Below are positions 12,442-12,561 of a DNA stretch of 12,561 nucleotides, in pieces. Position 1 is the first letter of the stretch. The number at the start of each line of letters is the position of its first letter. A model generated the notes under the pieces. The model did not search any database, was not told the DNA's origin, and worked only from the letters and a program-made list of their open reading frames with translations. A program made the translations under genes and the position numbers. The stretch is from Lentisphaeria bacterium (GTDB taxonomy: Bacteria > Verrucomicrobiota > Lentisphaeria > Oligosphaerales > Oligosphaeraceae), in contig JAEEXV010000044.1 of the NCBI GenBank assembly GCA_016287975.1, positions 1 to 12,561 of the forward strand, in the 5' to 3' direction.

Positions 12442-12561
12442 TCAGGACTTTGGACTAATGGGTGAGGGGCTTTGGACTGATGGCGCGGCGGGTTTCGCGG
12501 GTGGTGCGGCGGCGGGTTTCGCGGGCGCGGCGGGCTTGGCGGGGGCTGCGGCGGGCTTCGC
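12442..12561 (-). CDS. C-terminal Ala/Pro/Lys-rich tail of a gene entering from the right edge
   Basis: Reading the minus strand from 12561, 39 codons are open before TGA at 12444-12442. They encode repeated AKPAA(A)P units (AKPAAAPAKPAAPAKPAA, then PPAKPAAPSVQSPSPISPKS). Regular Lys at the AAG/AAA codon of an otherwise GC-rich repeat, and Ala/Pro elsewhere, is typical of disordered tails or linkers of bacterial proteins. The other two minus-strand frames give less regular Arg/Pro-rich sequence. The last few codons (SPKS, stop) come from the heptamer array, so the array has probably run into or reshaped the gene end. The function cannot be known from this fragment. Confidence 0.5.
   Translation of the reverse strand, partial: AKPAAAPAKPAAPAKPAAAPPAKPAAPSVQSPSPISPKS

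Larger units (their letters stand above)
12195..12461. repeat. Second GGACNNN heptamer array with a duplicated 86-87 bp unit
   Basis: The gap after the hydrolase gene is filled by GGACCCA/GGACTTT/GACCCAC heptamers related to the array at 8504. GGACTTTGGACAGGAC occurs at 12195-12210, 12262-12277, 12302-12317 and 12389-12404, and once in the left array at 8742-8757. A longer unit is duplicated: 12208-12294 and 12336-12421 are identical except for one missing C, 128 bp apart. Each contains the hairpin described separately. The array's right end reads into the 3' end of the partial minus-strand gene. Confidence 0.92.

Overview
This is a high-GC window (roughly 60-65% by eye). It carries nine genes complete or partial on clear evidence, plus a tenth partial gene at the right edge that is less certain. 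The content points to a Gram-negative, host- or carbohydrate-associated bacterium. There is a kinase resembling the Kdo/WaaP lipopolysaccharide kinases, a GH95-like (alpha/alpha)6 glycosidase, an exported protein, a sodium/solute symporter, an FtsK/SpoIIIE translocase and an O-acetylhomoserine sulfhydrylase. The mix, together with heptanucleotide minisatellites and GC-rich dispersed hairpins, suggests the PVC group (Kiritimatiellota/Lentisphaerota/Verrucomicrobiota). That placement is inference and no marker gene proves it. No rRNA, tRNA, transposase, integrase or CRISPR array was seen.

Layout. 1-2186: two minus-strand genes, metY (915-2186) and, downstream of it, a secreted protein of unknown function that runs off the left edge (1-839). 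2187-2507: a divergent control region with an 18-bp dyad and a candidate promoter. 2508-4374, plus strand: a PutP-type Na+/solute symporter, a 17-bp GC hairpin, and a small YkgJ-type cysteine-cluster protein. 4375-4698: a complex non-coding island holding dispersed hairpin repeats and an AT-rich segment with about 30-bp inverted repeats. 4699-7635, minus strand: an ftsK-like translocase without a membrane domain, followed by a YibE/F-family membrane protein whose last 14 codons lie in a copy of the island's repeat. 7768-8439, plus: a Kdo/WaaP-like kinase, divergent from ftsK. 8440-9013: a degenerate GGACNNN heptamer array and a possible promoter. 9014-12191, plus: a GH95-like glycosidase and an alpha/beta hydrolase 55 bp apart, probably one transcript. 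12192-12441: a second GGACNNN array containing two copies of an 86-87 bp unit, each with the hairpin. 12442-12561: the Ala/Pro/Lys-rich C-terminal tail of a minus-strand gene.

The genes look like ordinary chromosomal housekeeping and carbohydrate genes in short transcription units. The unusual content is between them: (i) an inverted-repeat element built from a TGTCCnnATAAA motif; (ii) a hairpin repeat family whose stems change in a compensatory way between 4.7 kb and 12.2-12.4 kb; (iii) two related heptamer arrays bracketing the glycosidase-hydrolase pair; and (iv) a window-wide shortage of CCGG, which hints at past or present restriction-modification pressure.
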